A stretch of DNA of 64,000 bases from Byssovorax sp. (GTDB taxonomy: Bacteria; Myxococcota_A; Polyangia; Polyangiales; Polyangiaceae). The notes below the pieces were generated by a model, which ran no database searches, had not been told where the DNA came from, and saw only the letters and a list, made by a program, of their open reading frames with translations. Shown here piece after piece: positions 26,756-34,339 of this stretch. Position 1 is the first letter of the stretch. Each line of letters opens with the position of its first letter. The stretch spans positions 22,501 to 86,500 of the forward strand of contig JANYGI010000154.1 of the NCBI GenBank assembly GCA_025362495.1, in the 5' to 3' direction. The position numbers and the translations under genes were made by a program.

Positions 26756-28636
26756 ATGCCCGCTCCCTCGCCGCTCCTCCGCGCGCTCCGCGATCCTTCG
26801 GTCTCGCTGCAGACGCGGAGCCCGATGGCCCACGCCGACGCCCTCCTGCGCGCGCACGTGCTCGCGCAGGTCGCGCGCGCGCTCCAGGCGATCGCGGCCC
26901 CGGCGCTGCTCGTGAAGGGCGCCGCGCTGGCGCTCACGGTCTATCCCGAGCCCGCGTCGCGCCCGATGCAGGACGTCGATCTGCTGGTCCACGTCGCCGA
27001 TCGCGCCCGCGTCCTCGCCGCCCTCACGGCGGCCGGCGGCCTCGTCCACGCCGATCCCGATCGCCCGTTTTCCTCGAAATTTCTCGGGGAAACCGCGGTG
27101 ATGATGCGCGCCGGCGAGACGCCGTTCCTGGTCGAGATCCACACCTCGCTCGACAACCTCGTCCCGCGTCCAATCGACGAAGCCGGGCTCTTCGCGCGCG
27201 CCGTCACGGCGCCCGGTCTGCCGGGGCTCCTCGTCCCCAGCGCCGAGGATCACGCGCTCTTGATCGCGCTGCACGCGGCCGGCCACGAGCTCCGGCACTG
27301 CATCGCCATGCTCGATCTCGAGCTTCTCCTGCGGCGTGGGCTCGATCTCGACGTCCTCGTCGAGCGCGCCGCGGCGTGGCGCCTGACGACCGTGATGTAC
27401 GCGGCCATGTCCGCGCTCCACGCGCTCGGCGCGGCCTCGGTGACGCTGGCGCACGTCGCGGCGTTCGAGCCCGGGCCGATCCGGCGACTGCTCGTGACGC
27501 GCGTGCATCCGCCGGCGAAAGCGCTCGATCCGCCGCGCCCCGGCGGACTCGGGATCCCCTGGATTTTACGGCAAATGCCGCTTCGCGATGATCTGGCGGC
27601 GTATGGCCTCGGCCTCGGCCGCTACGCCTTCGCGCGCGCGCGCGAGCGCCTCGGCGCGCTGCCCGGTGAACGCGACGCCACCTCCGCGCAACGAGTCACC
27701 CGCGCGATGCGACGAGACCCTTCGACGATGGCGGCCGCGACGGCGCCCAGGCAGGATGCCGCCGTGAGCTACCAGGTTCCTCTCTGGGTCAAGGCGCTGC
27801 TCGCCGTCGACCGCGTCACGCTGCGCCTCGACAGCCTCCGCGACGGCATCCGCGACGAGGTCCTCCTCGCGTGGATCCGCCAGGAAGATCGCGCCGGTCT
27901 CACCGCGGCCGTCTACGCCGAGCAGCAAACGTACTTCCCCGGCGGCCACCGCTTCCAGAGCGGCCTCTTCCCGTGGGAGCGAAAAGCCCTTGATTCGCCG
28001 CTGTTTCCTCGCAGCGGTCGCGTCCTCGTCGGCGCGGCCGGCGCGGGCCGCGAGCTCGTCGCGCTGCTCGAGCGCGGCTTCTCGGTCGTGGCCTTCGACC
28101 CGTGCGCGCCCTTCGCCGACGCGGCCCGCGATGTCGCCGATCCCGCGCGATCCACGGTGATCCACGCGTCATACGCCGATCTCGTCGCGGCGGCCGAGGG
28201 GCGCGGCGGCCCGCTCGCGGCGGCGATCGAGGGCCCTCCGTTCGATGCCGTCGTGCTCGGCTGGGGCAGCCTCTCGCACGTGCTCCCGTCGAGCGAGCGC
28301 ACCTCGTTGCTCCGCGCAGTCCACACGCTCGCGCCGGACGCGCCGGTGCTCACGAGCTTCGCGATCGAGGTCGACAGCTCCGCGCCGCCCGAGAGCAAAG
28401 GCCGCGTGCGCGACACGCTCCGGCGCGTGTTCAGCGCGCTCCAGGCCCCCGGCGTGTCCGAAGCGGGCGACCACTTCTTCCTCAACGGTGGCTTCTTCGC
28501 TTACCTCGGCAGCGACGAGATCGTGCGCCTCGCCTGGGCCGCCGGTTACGAGGTCGCCCACTACGAAGACACCTCGTATCCCCATGCGATCCTCGTCCCG
28601 CTCGGCGCGAACGAAGGAAAACGCCCGCCCGGATGA
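26756..28636 (+). CDS. Nucleotidyltransferase-methyltransferase fusion (RiPP tailoring)
   Basis: The 626-residue protein has two parts. Residues 1 to about 330 match the NTP_transf_5 type of nucleotidyltransferase: LLVKGAALAL near 52-60, then SRPMQDVDLLV with the metal-binding D-x-D at 73-75. Residues from about 340 carry a SAM-dependent methyltransferase-like domain with motif I VLVGAAGAGRE near 420 and VVAFDP after it. NTP_transf_5 proteins accompany many lasso and PqqD-type RiPP clusters; their reaction is not settled. No ribosome site is clear before the ATG at 26756, and GTG 26741 is an alternative. The fusion to a methyltransferase is unusual. Confidence 0.8.
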   Translation: MPAPSPLLRALRDPSVSLQTRSPMAHADALLRAHVLAQVARALQAIAAPALLVKGAALALTVYPEPASRPMQDVDLLVHVADRARVLAALTAAGGLVHADPDRPFSSKFLGETAVMMRAGETPFLVEIHTSLDNLVPRPIDEAGLFARAVTAPGLPGLLVPSAEDHALLIALHAAGHELRHCIAMLDLELLLRRGLDLDVLVERAAAWRLTTVMYAAMSALHALGAASVTLAHVAAFEPGPIRRLLVTRVHPPAKALDPPRPGGLGIPWILRQMPLRDDLAAYGLGLGRYAFARARERLGALPGERDATSAQRVTRAMRRDPSTMAAATAPRQDAAVSYQVPLWVKALLAVDRVTLRLDSLRDGIRDEVLLAWIRQEDRAGLTAAVYAEQQTYFPGGHRFQSGLFPWERKALDSPLFPRSGRVLVGAAGAGRELVALLERGFSVVAFDPCAPFADAARDVADPARSTVIHASYADLVAAAEGRGGPLAAAIEGPPFDAVVLGWGSLSHVLPSSERTSLLRAVHTLAPDAPVLTSFAIEVDSSAPPESKGRVRDTLRRVFSALQAPGVSEAGDHFFLNGGFFAYLGSDEIVRLAWAAGYEVAHYEDTSYPHAILVPLGANEGKRPPG

Positions 28637-28769
28637 ACGCCGGCAAATCCCCGGGCAACCAGGAATCAGCGGAGTAACTTCGGCCGGGGGACGCCGCGCT
28701 GCCGGGCGCTTCGTTGTATAGCCCCGCCCCGCATGGTAGCGTCCGCCGGGCGAAACCCGAGGAAAGACG

Positions 28770-28949
28770 ATGGAAGACAGCGAGAATCGAATCGACGGTC
28801 AAGAGCACGCGCACCCCGTCGCCGCCGCGAGCGAAGACGCGCGCAAGCCCTACGAGGCTCCGCGCCTCGTGAAGAAGCGCTCGGTCTCTCGGGCCACGCT
28901 CGTCACCGCCATGGGTCCGACGATGTCGGGCCTGACGATGACGGGCTGA
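28770..28949 (+). CDS. RiPP precursor peptide with lasso-type leader motif (59 aa)
   Basis: A GAGGAAAG ribosome site lies 4 nt before the ATG. The leader is charged and disordered and contains Y28, P31, L33 and T43, the spacing of the lasso leader motif Y-x2-P-x-L-x3-G-x5-T, except that R37 replaces Gly. In lasso precursors the Thr is the penultimate leader residue, so cleavage after L44 would release VTAMGPTMSGLTMTG (residues 45-59). This 15-residue core has no Asp or Glu, so the usual lasso macrolactam cannot form, and no Cys. It is rich in Thr, Met and Gly. A radical SAM gene follows 75 nt later. Precursor status is inferred from motif and context. Confidence 0.85.
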   Translation: MEDSENRIDGQEHAHPVAAASEDARKPYEAPRLVKKRSVSRATLVTAMGPTMSGLTMTG

Positions 28950-29024
28950 GACTCGCCGCGCCGACGCCTCCCGAGCGACGGCGCGCGGCGCGCCCCGCCG
29001 ACGCTGGATCGACCGAGGAGCCCC

Positions 29025-30137
29025 ATGAGCGTCGCCTGGATCGCATTTCACATCACCGATCGCTGCCAGCTCGACTGCCAGCATTGCCTCCGCGATCCCG
29101 AGCTTGCTCCCAAGGACCTTCCGCTCTCGCTCATGCAAAAAGTCATGAGCGAGGCGAAGTCGATTTATCGCAGCGCCCAGGTCGCGCTCACCGGCGGTGA
29201 GCCCACGTTGCACCCCGAATTCGAGGGGATCCTCGACGCGATCGTGGCGCACGATTTCACCTGGCACCTTGTCACCAACGGCAAGCGTTTTCCGCGGCTG
29301 ATCGAGCAAATCAGGGCCGTCCCCGAGCGCAAGGCCCGTCTCACCGCCGTCAACTTCAGCCTCGACGGCGCGACCGAGGCCACCCACGACGAGATCCGCG
29401 GCAAAGGCAGCTTCCGCGAGGTGATGCTCGGCGCCACGCTCTGTACGGCGCACGGGATACCGTTCCTCCTGCAGATGGTGATCAACGCCAAGAACGTCGG
29501 CGAGATCGAGGCTCTGGGCATGCTGGCGAGTCAGGTCGGCGCCACCCGAGTCTCGTTCTCGATGCTCCAGCCGACTGGCACTCTCCACGACGCCGCGCTC
29601 TACCTCGCTCCCTCTGCATGGCGCGACGCGCAGGACCGGATCGAGCGCCTCGGTGCGATGCTGCGGATCCCGGTGGGCATGCCCGAAGGCTTCTATACCG
29701 AGCAGCCTTTTCACGTGTGCGAGCCGTTCAAGAGCCAGCAGCTCCACGTCGACGTGCAGGGCCGACTCAACCTCTGCTGTCAGCACGCGGGCGTCCCCGG
29801 CGACGGCACGCGGAGCGACGTGGCTGGCGATCTCCATGAAATGACGCTGATCGAGGCCCACCGGCGCCTGCTCGGCATCATCCATCAGGCCCAGGTCGAC
29901 AAGCTCGGACGCATGGCCAAAGGCCCCCTCACCGAGTGGGAGCACTTCCCCTGCAACGATTGCATGAAGTACTTCGGCAAGCCGCACTGGGAAGGCGATG
30001 GCGCGCAGGGCCCCGAGGCGCAGCGCGAGCGCTGGCGCGGCGCGTGGGCCCCGACCGTGAAACAAGGGGTCGTCGGCGACGCGGTCGTGGGCGGCTCGGC
30101 GCGCGCCCCAAGGCAGCTCCCGCTCGTGCGAGGATGA
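29025..30137 (+). CDS. Radical SAM/SPASM protein of the RiPP cluster
   Basis: The 370-residue enzyme has the radical SAM cluster motif C14-x3-C18-x2-C21 (TDRCQLDCQHC), a GGEPTLHPEF motif II and an LVTNGKR strand. Cys-rich C-terminal elements (HVCEPFKSQQ, NLCCQHAG, CNDCMKYFG) would ligate auxiliary Fe-S clusters as in SPASM proteins. SPASM enzymes modify peptides by C-S, C-C or C-O bonds or by epimerisation. GAGGAG precedes the ATG. It stands where lasso clusters carry the asparagine-synthetase-like cyclase. The precursor gene is directly upstream, and the next gene overlaps its stop (ATGA). Confidence 0.93.
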   Translation: MSVAWIAFHITDRCQLDCQHCLRDPELAPKDLPLSLMQKVMSEAKSIYRSAQVALTGGEPTLHPEFEGILDAIVAHDFTWHLVTNGKRFPRLIEQIRAVPERKARLTAVNFSLDGATEATHDEIRGKGSFREVMLGATLCTAHGIPFLLQMVINAKNVGEIEALGMLASQVGATRVSFSMLQPTGTLHDAALYLAPSAWRDAQDRIERLGAMLRIPVGMPEGFYTEQPFHVCEPFKSQQLHVDVQGRLNLCCQHAGVPGDGTRSDVAGDLHEMTLIEAHRRLLGIIHQAQVDKLGRMAKGPLTEWEHFPCNDCMKYFGKPHWEGDGAQGPEAQRERWRGAWAPTVKQGVVGDAVVGGSARAPRQLPLVRG

Positions 30138-30556
30138 CGATGCTGGGCTCGATCTCGATCATCCCGGAGCGCGTCCGCCTCGGCGCGCAGACATTCTCTC
30201 TTCGCCTCCGGCTCGATCGGATGGTTCGCCGGCACTCGATACCGGGCCTCCTCGGCGCCTTGACGCCCAAGCCCGCGGCGACCACGCGGGTGCCGCTCCC
30301 GACGGTGGAAGACGCCCTCCTCGCCGCCGAGAAGCTGATAGAGCACCTCCGGGTCGTCCCCGATACGTGCCTTTACCGCTCGCTCGCGCGCTATGCCGTG
30401 CTCCGTGGCGCGGGCCACCCGGTCCGCTTCGTCATGGGGCTCTCCCCGCGCGCGGCCGACATCGAGGGTCACGCCTGGGTCGAGCTCGACGGAGCCCCGA
30501 TGGGCGAGACGGTGGACGACGACATGGTCATCACCTACGCGTACCCGCAATCATGA
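30134..30556 (+). CDS. Lasso-B2-type transglutaminase-like leader peptidase
   Basis: The 140-residue protein matches the Transglut_core3 family of lasso biosynthesis B2 proteases: DTCLYRSLARYAVLRGAGH with the catalytic Cys79, then EGHAWVELDG with His113 and Asp119. B2 enzymes cut the leader from the precursor, after the residue following the conserved Thr. Its start overlaps the radical SAM stop (ATGA at 30134), and its stop overlaps the PqqD start (ATGA at 30553), so the three are translationally coupled. Its partner B1 is the PqqD-like gene next door. Confidence 0.92.
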   Translation: MTMLGSISIIPERVRLGAQTFSLRLRLDRMVRRHSIPGLLGALTPKPAATTRVPLPTVEDALLAAEKLIEHLRVVPDTCLYRSLARYAVLRGAGHPVRFVMGLSPRAADIEGHAWVELDGAPMGETVDDDMVITYAYPQS

Positions 30557-30825
30557 GTGAAATGCAGCCCCACCCGCAGGCCCTGTTCACCGAGCTCGAC
30601 GACGGCACCGGCGTTCTGTTGCACCTCGAGACCAAGTTCTATTTCACGCTCAACCCGACCGCGGTGCTGGTGTGGAAATCCCTCGGCGAAGGCGCCTCGA
30701 TCGGCGCGATCGCCGACAGGCTCACGGCGGCGTTCCAGGTCGAGCGCGACGTCGCCGAGCGCGACGTGACTGCCATCCTCGACGAGATGCGAGCAGGCGG
30801 CCTGGTGCTGCCGAAGCGAGCCTGA
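30553..30825 (+). CDS. PqqD-like RiPP recognition element (lasso B1 type)
   Basis: The 90-residue winged-helix protein has the PqqD pattern: TGVLLHLETKFYFTLNPTAVLVWKSL, then GASIGAIADRL and a V-x-RDV-x-x-[IL]-L-x-E-M helix. PqqD/RRE proteins bind leader peptides and present them to the modifying enzymes; in lasso clusters this is B1, which recognises the Y-x2-P-x-L motif seen in the precursor. It overlaps the B2 gene by 4 nt. Confidence 0.9.
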   Translation: MSEMQPHPQALFTELDDGTGVLLHLETKFYFTLNPTAVLVWKSLGEGASIGAIADRLTAAFQVERDVAERDVTAILDEMRAGGLVLPKRA

Positions 30826-30829
30826 GGGC

Positions 30830-31828
30830 GTGCCCTCGGTCGCGCTCTATGGCACCACGCTCGGGTGGTCCTGCGAGGGCTTCGCGCTCGATCCTCTCGC
30901 CTCGCTCCTCGCCTTCCTCGCGCCTCCCGCGGCGCCCAGGCCGGCTGCGATCCGCTTCATTTTGCGGCCAGCGCCGCCAGGAACCGAGTCGGACCCCGCG
31001 ACCGAGGGCCTCGTGCCTTCGTTCTTCCACGGCATCGTGCAAGCCTACGAGGCGTCCGGTGGATTCCTGCTCTGGGACCGCGCCTCCCGCATCCACGTGC
31101 CTCTCGACGGCTCGCCCCTCGAGGCGAACCTCGTGGCTCCCGAGCGAGAGATCATCGCCGGATCGACTGCGGTGATGCTCCAGATCGCGCTGACTCTGGC
31201 GCTCCGGCGAGAGCGCCTGTTCCACCTCCACGCGGCGGCCGTGGTTCACGGGTCGGGGGCGGGCATTCTCGTGGTCGGGAGCTCGGGCGCCGGGAAGACG
31301 ACGACCACGCTCGCGCTGCTCGAAGCGGGCCTATCGTACCTCGTCGACGACTGCCTCTTTGCGCGTCGACTCCCCACCTCGGGCCAGATCGAGCTGCTGG
31401 CGTTCCCTCGCGAATTTCACCTCGGGCCGGCGACGCTCGCGGCGTTTCCTCGCCTCGCGCCGCTGGCAGGTCCGCTGTCCGCGCGCGCCGACAAGCGCCC
31501 TGTCGATCCGCGCGAGGCTTACCCCGAACGGGCCCGCGCGGCCTGGACACCGGCGAAGGGAGCATCGATGGCCGTGTTTCCGACCATCACCGGCGACGCC
31601 GAGACGACGCTCGCCCCCATCTCCAAGGCAGAGGCCTTTGGCCACCTGCTCGCGTCGAGCGCGGCCCTGGTGATTGGCGGGATCCCGAATCGCGAAGAGA
31701 ACCTCGCGTTGCTGCGTGATCTGCTGGAGGTGTCTAGTTGCCGTGAGCTCCGGCTGGGACGAGATGCGCTGATCGACCCGCGGGGCATCGTCGCCGATCG
31801 AATCGACCGGGAAATCGCCCGCGAATGA
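30830..31828 (+). CDS. HPr kinase-like protein of the RiPP cluster
   Basis: The 332-residue protein has an HprK-type P-loop GSSGAGKTTTT at 150-160, preceded by HLHAAAVVH, and a VDDC Walker B-like site at 172-175. Its N-terminal half (FILRPAPPGTES...) lacks the regulatory domain of true HPr kinase. Such kinases occur in some lasso clusters, where they phosphorylate a Ser of the precursor. Here Ser53 and several Thr in the core are possible acceptors. It starts at a GTG 4 nt after the pqqD stop and ends 11 nt before the convergent sigma-factor gene. The role is inferred from context. Confidence 0.88.
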   Translation: MPSVALYGTTLGWSCEGFALDPLASLLAFLAPPAAPRPAAIRFILRPAPPGTESDPATEGLVPSFFHGIVQAYEASGGFLLWDRASRIHVPLDGSPLEANLVAPEREIIAGSTAVMLQIALTLALRRERLFHLHAAAVVHGSGAGILVVGSSGAGKTTTTLALLEAGLSYLVDDCLFARRLPTSGQIELLAFPREFHLGPATLAAFPRLAPLAGPLSARADKRPVDPREAYPERARAAWTPAKGASMAVFPTITGDAETTLAPISKAEAFGHLLASSAALVIGGIPNREENLALLRDLLEVSSCRELRLGRDALIDPRGIVADRIDREIARE

Positions 31829-31839
31829 GCGACTGACCC

Positions 31840-32418
31840 TCAGGCGGCAAAGCGCTCTTCGGAGGCCTGGTATGTCTCGCGGAGCGCGTCGGCGAGCTGG
31901 CGACGGCCGCGGTGGAGGCGGCTCATCACGGTCCCGACGGGCACGCCGAGGCGCAGGGCCGCGTCCTTGTACGACATCTCCTCGATGTCCACGAGCACCA
32001 CCGCATCACGGAAGCCGCGGGGCAGCTGGTCGAGCGCGCCGGCCACGGGGGGCGAGAGATCCTGCATCGGAGCGGCCGCGTCGGGCATCGTCCAGGCGCA
32101 GGGATCGGTCGAGAGCACGTCGAGCGCGTTGCGCTCGCGGCGACCACGGCGACAGCGGGTCACGAACACGCTGAAGAGGATCTGATAGACCCACGCGCGC
32201 AGGTTGGTGCCCGGCTGATACTGAGCCTCGAAGCGCATCGCGCGCTCGCAGGTGTCTTGAACGAGGTCCTGCGCCAGCTCGGGAGAGCGGGCCATGCGGA
32301 GGGCGCGGCCGAACAGCTCGGGAGTGAGCTTGGCGAGGCCATGACGGAGATCTTCCGTCGAAGCAAACGAGGCGGGCATGTGGGTCTTCGTGGCGGCGTT
32401 CAGGGTGGGGGAAAGCAT
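31840..32418 (-). CDS. ECF-family RNA polymerase sigma factor
   Basis: The 192-residue protein has sigma region 2 (FGRALRMARSPELAQDLVQDTCERAMRF, then NLRAWVYQILFSVFV) and region 4 (LDQLPRGFRDAVVLVDIEEMSYKDAALRLGVPVGTVMSRLHRGRRQL), separated by an acidic linker. The start at 32418 is preferred to the upstream frame because an AGGAGG lies 11 nt before it on the coding strand. No anti-sigma gene is adjacent. It is convergent with the RiPP operon, so co-regulation is not implied. The histidine-kinase gene lies upstream on the same strand, 152 nt away. Confidence 0.95.
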   Translation of the reverse strand: MLSPTLNAATKTHMPASFASTEDLRHGLAKLTPELFGRALRMARSPELAQDLVQDTCERAMRFEAQYQPGTNLRAWVYQILFSVFVTRCRRGRRERNALDVLSTDPCAWTMPDAAAPMQDLSPPVAGALDQLPRGFRDAVVLVDIEEMSYKDAALRLGVPVGTVMSRLHRGRRQLADALRETYQASEERFAA

Positions 32419-32570
32419 GGTGGGTGAACCTCCTCGGCAGCGTCGGGGAGGCGTCATCGCAAGCCGGGTGCCAGGGCGGCGACACGGCTAAACCCCTGAA
32501 ATTGCAGGATCCGGCTGTTGCCAATCGGCCGCGGGCGCGTGTCTGGATCGACGCCGCCGGGGTGGAGAGG

Positions 32571-34316
32571 TCACGCGCCGGGGGGCGTCGGCTTCGGGAG
32601 TGGCCGGCTCCCCGGCGCTCGGCGCGGCAAAGCGATCACGACCTCGGTGTGGTGGCCCGGCGAGGTGGTGAGGCGGATCGAGCCGCGGTGGCCGTCGACG
32701 ACGATGTCGTGGCTGAGCGAGAGGCCGAGTCCGGTGCCCTCGCCGGCGGGCTTGGTCGTGAAGAACGGGTGGAACACGCGGCCCTCGATCTCGCGCGGGA
32801 TGCCCGTGCCGTTGTCGCGGATGCGGATCTCCACCCACTCGCCGAGGCTCGCAGTTCGCACGGTGAGCCTCGGCGCGTAGCCCGTGCCCAGCTTGCGGCG
32901 CTTCTCGCGCATGGCGTAGGTGGCGTTGTCGACGATGTTGATGATCACCCGGTGGATGTCGGCGGTGACCATCTCGACGAGGCCCACTGTCTCGTCGTAG
33001 GCGGCGTCGATCGCCATCTCGAAGGCGGCGTCGCGGGCGCGCGTGGTCTCGACGGCGACGCGGACGCTCTGCGCCAGGATCGCGTTGACGTCGGCGGTGG
33101 CGCGCTCGCGTGAGGCGCCGCTCGCGTGGAGGAGCATGCTGCCGATGATCGCGTCGGCGCGCCGCCCGTGATCGATGATCTTGCGCGAGTCTTCCTCGAG
33201 CTGCGACAGGGCATCGGTGAGATCGGCGTAGGCGCGCGGATCGATGTGGGCGCGCTCGGCGGCGAGGCCCGCCGAGACCTCGAGCGCGAGCTCGCCCGAG
33301 AGCTCGGCGAAGTTGTTGATGAAGTTGAGCGGGTTGCGCAGCTCGTGGGCGATGCCGGCCACCATCGCGCCGAGCGACGCGAGCTTGGCTTCGAGGGCGA
33401 GCTGCGTGCGCGAGATGGCCTCCTCCTCGATCCGGCGGCGGAGCGAGGCGTTCTCGAGCGCGAGCGCCGCGTGATCGGCCACGGCCGAGAAGAGCTCGAG
33501 ATCACCCTCATCGAGGCGATCTTGCCCCGCGAGGTTGTCGAGGTAGAGCACGCCCAGCGTGCGCCCCTTGCCGCGCAGCGGAGCCGCCATCGACGTGGTG
33601 ATCGCCTGGAGGACGATCGAATCCGAGGCCTCGAGGCGCGGGTCCTTCGCGGGGCTCGCGAAGAGGGCGGCGACGCCGCGCGTGAACACGTAGCTCGCGA
33701 TCTTGCGGCTGTACATCGGCCCGTCGCCGCCGTCGCGGCAGCGCGCCGCGAAGGGCTCGAGGTGGCCCGTCGCCGCGTCGGGCAGGAGGATCGCCGCGCG
33801 ATCGACGTCGAAGCTCTCGAACACGAGATCGAGGATCTGCTCGAGCAGCGCGTCGGCGTCGTCGGAGCCGGCGAGGACGCGGCTCACCTCGAGCAGGATC
33901 CCGAGCCGACGCTTTGCGCGCTCGGTCGCGTTGCCCTGGCGCGACCGCAGATCGCCGAGCGGCACGCGCTCGAGCGACATCACCAGCGTCGGCATCGGAT
34001 CGATCCACGTGCTCTCGTCGCCCTTCGACGCGGGATCGCCGATCGTGAACAGCACCTCGCCGAGCCGGATCAGATCGCCGTGCCGGAGCTCCTCGCGCGT
34101 CACCCGCGCGCCGTTGACGAAGGTGCCGTTCTTGCTGTTGAGATCGACGAGGAAGCTCTTTTCGCCGAGGATCTCGATCGCCGCGTGCCGGCGCGAGAGG
34201 CCGTTGTCGAGGATGCAGATCTCGCACTCGGTGGCGCGCCCGATCACCGTCGTGCCCTGGTCGAGCGCGAAGCAGCGCTCGTCGAAGCGGCCTGGATGGT
34301 AGACGAGCTGCGCCAC
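32571..34316 (-). CDS. FHA-GAF sensor histidine kinase
   Basis: The 581-residue cytosolic kinase starts at a GTG (34316) and has three parts. These are an FHA domain (VIGRATECEICILDNGLSRRHAAI, then NSKNGTFVNG, residues about 15-95), a GAF domain (residues about 150-290) and a HisKA/HATPase module. The phosphorylated His is in AGIAHELRNPLNF near 324, with N-box NIVDNATYAM and G-boxes DNGTGIP and GTGLGLS. The FHA domain suggests input from a Ser/Thr kinase, a combination common in myxobacteria. No response regulator is adjacent. It follows the nnr gene by 23 nt and is probably co-transcribed. Confidence 0.93.
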   Translation of the reverse strand: MAQLVYHPGRFDERCFALDQGTTVIGRATECEICILDNGLSRRHAAIEILGEKSFLVDLNSKNGTFVNGARVTREELRHGDLIRLGEVLFTIGDPASKGDESTWIDPMPTLVMSLERVPLGDLRSRQGNATERAKRRLGILLEVSRVLAGSDDADALLEQILDLVFESFDVDRAAILLPDAATGHLEPFAARCRDGGDGPMYSRKIASYVFTRGVAALFASPAKDPRLEASDSIVLQAITTSMAAPLRGKGRTLGVLYLDNLAGQDRLDEGDLELFSAVADHAALALENASLRRRIEEEAISRTQLALEAKLASLGAMVAGIAHELRNPLNFINNFAELSGELALEVSAGLAAERAHIDPRAYADLTDALSQLEEDSRKIIDHGRRADAIIGSMLLHASGASRERATADVNAILAQSVRVAVETTRARDAAFEMAIDAAYDETVGLVEMVTADIHRVIINIVDNATYAMREKRRKLGTGYAPRLTVRTASLGEWVEIRIRDNGTGIPREIEGRVFHPFFTTKPAGEGTGLGLSLSHDIVVDGHRGSIRLTTSPGHHTEVVIALPRRAPGSRPLPKPTPPGA

Positions 34317-34339
34317 GTTGGACCTCGCGCGGAGCGGAG

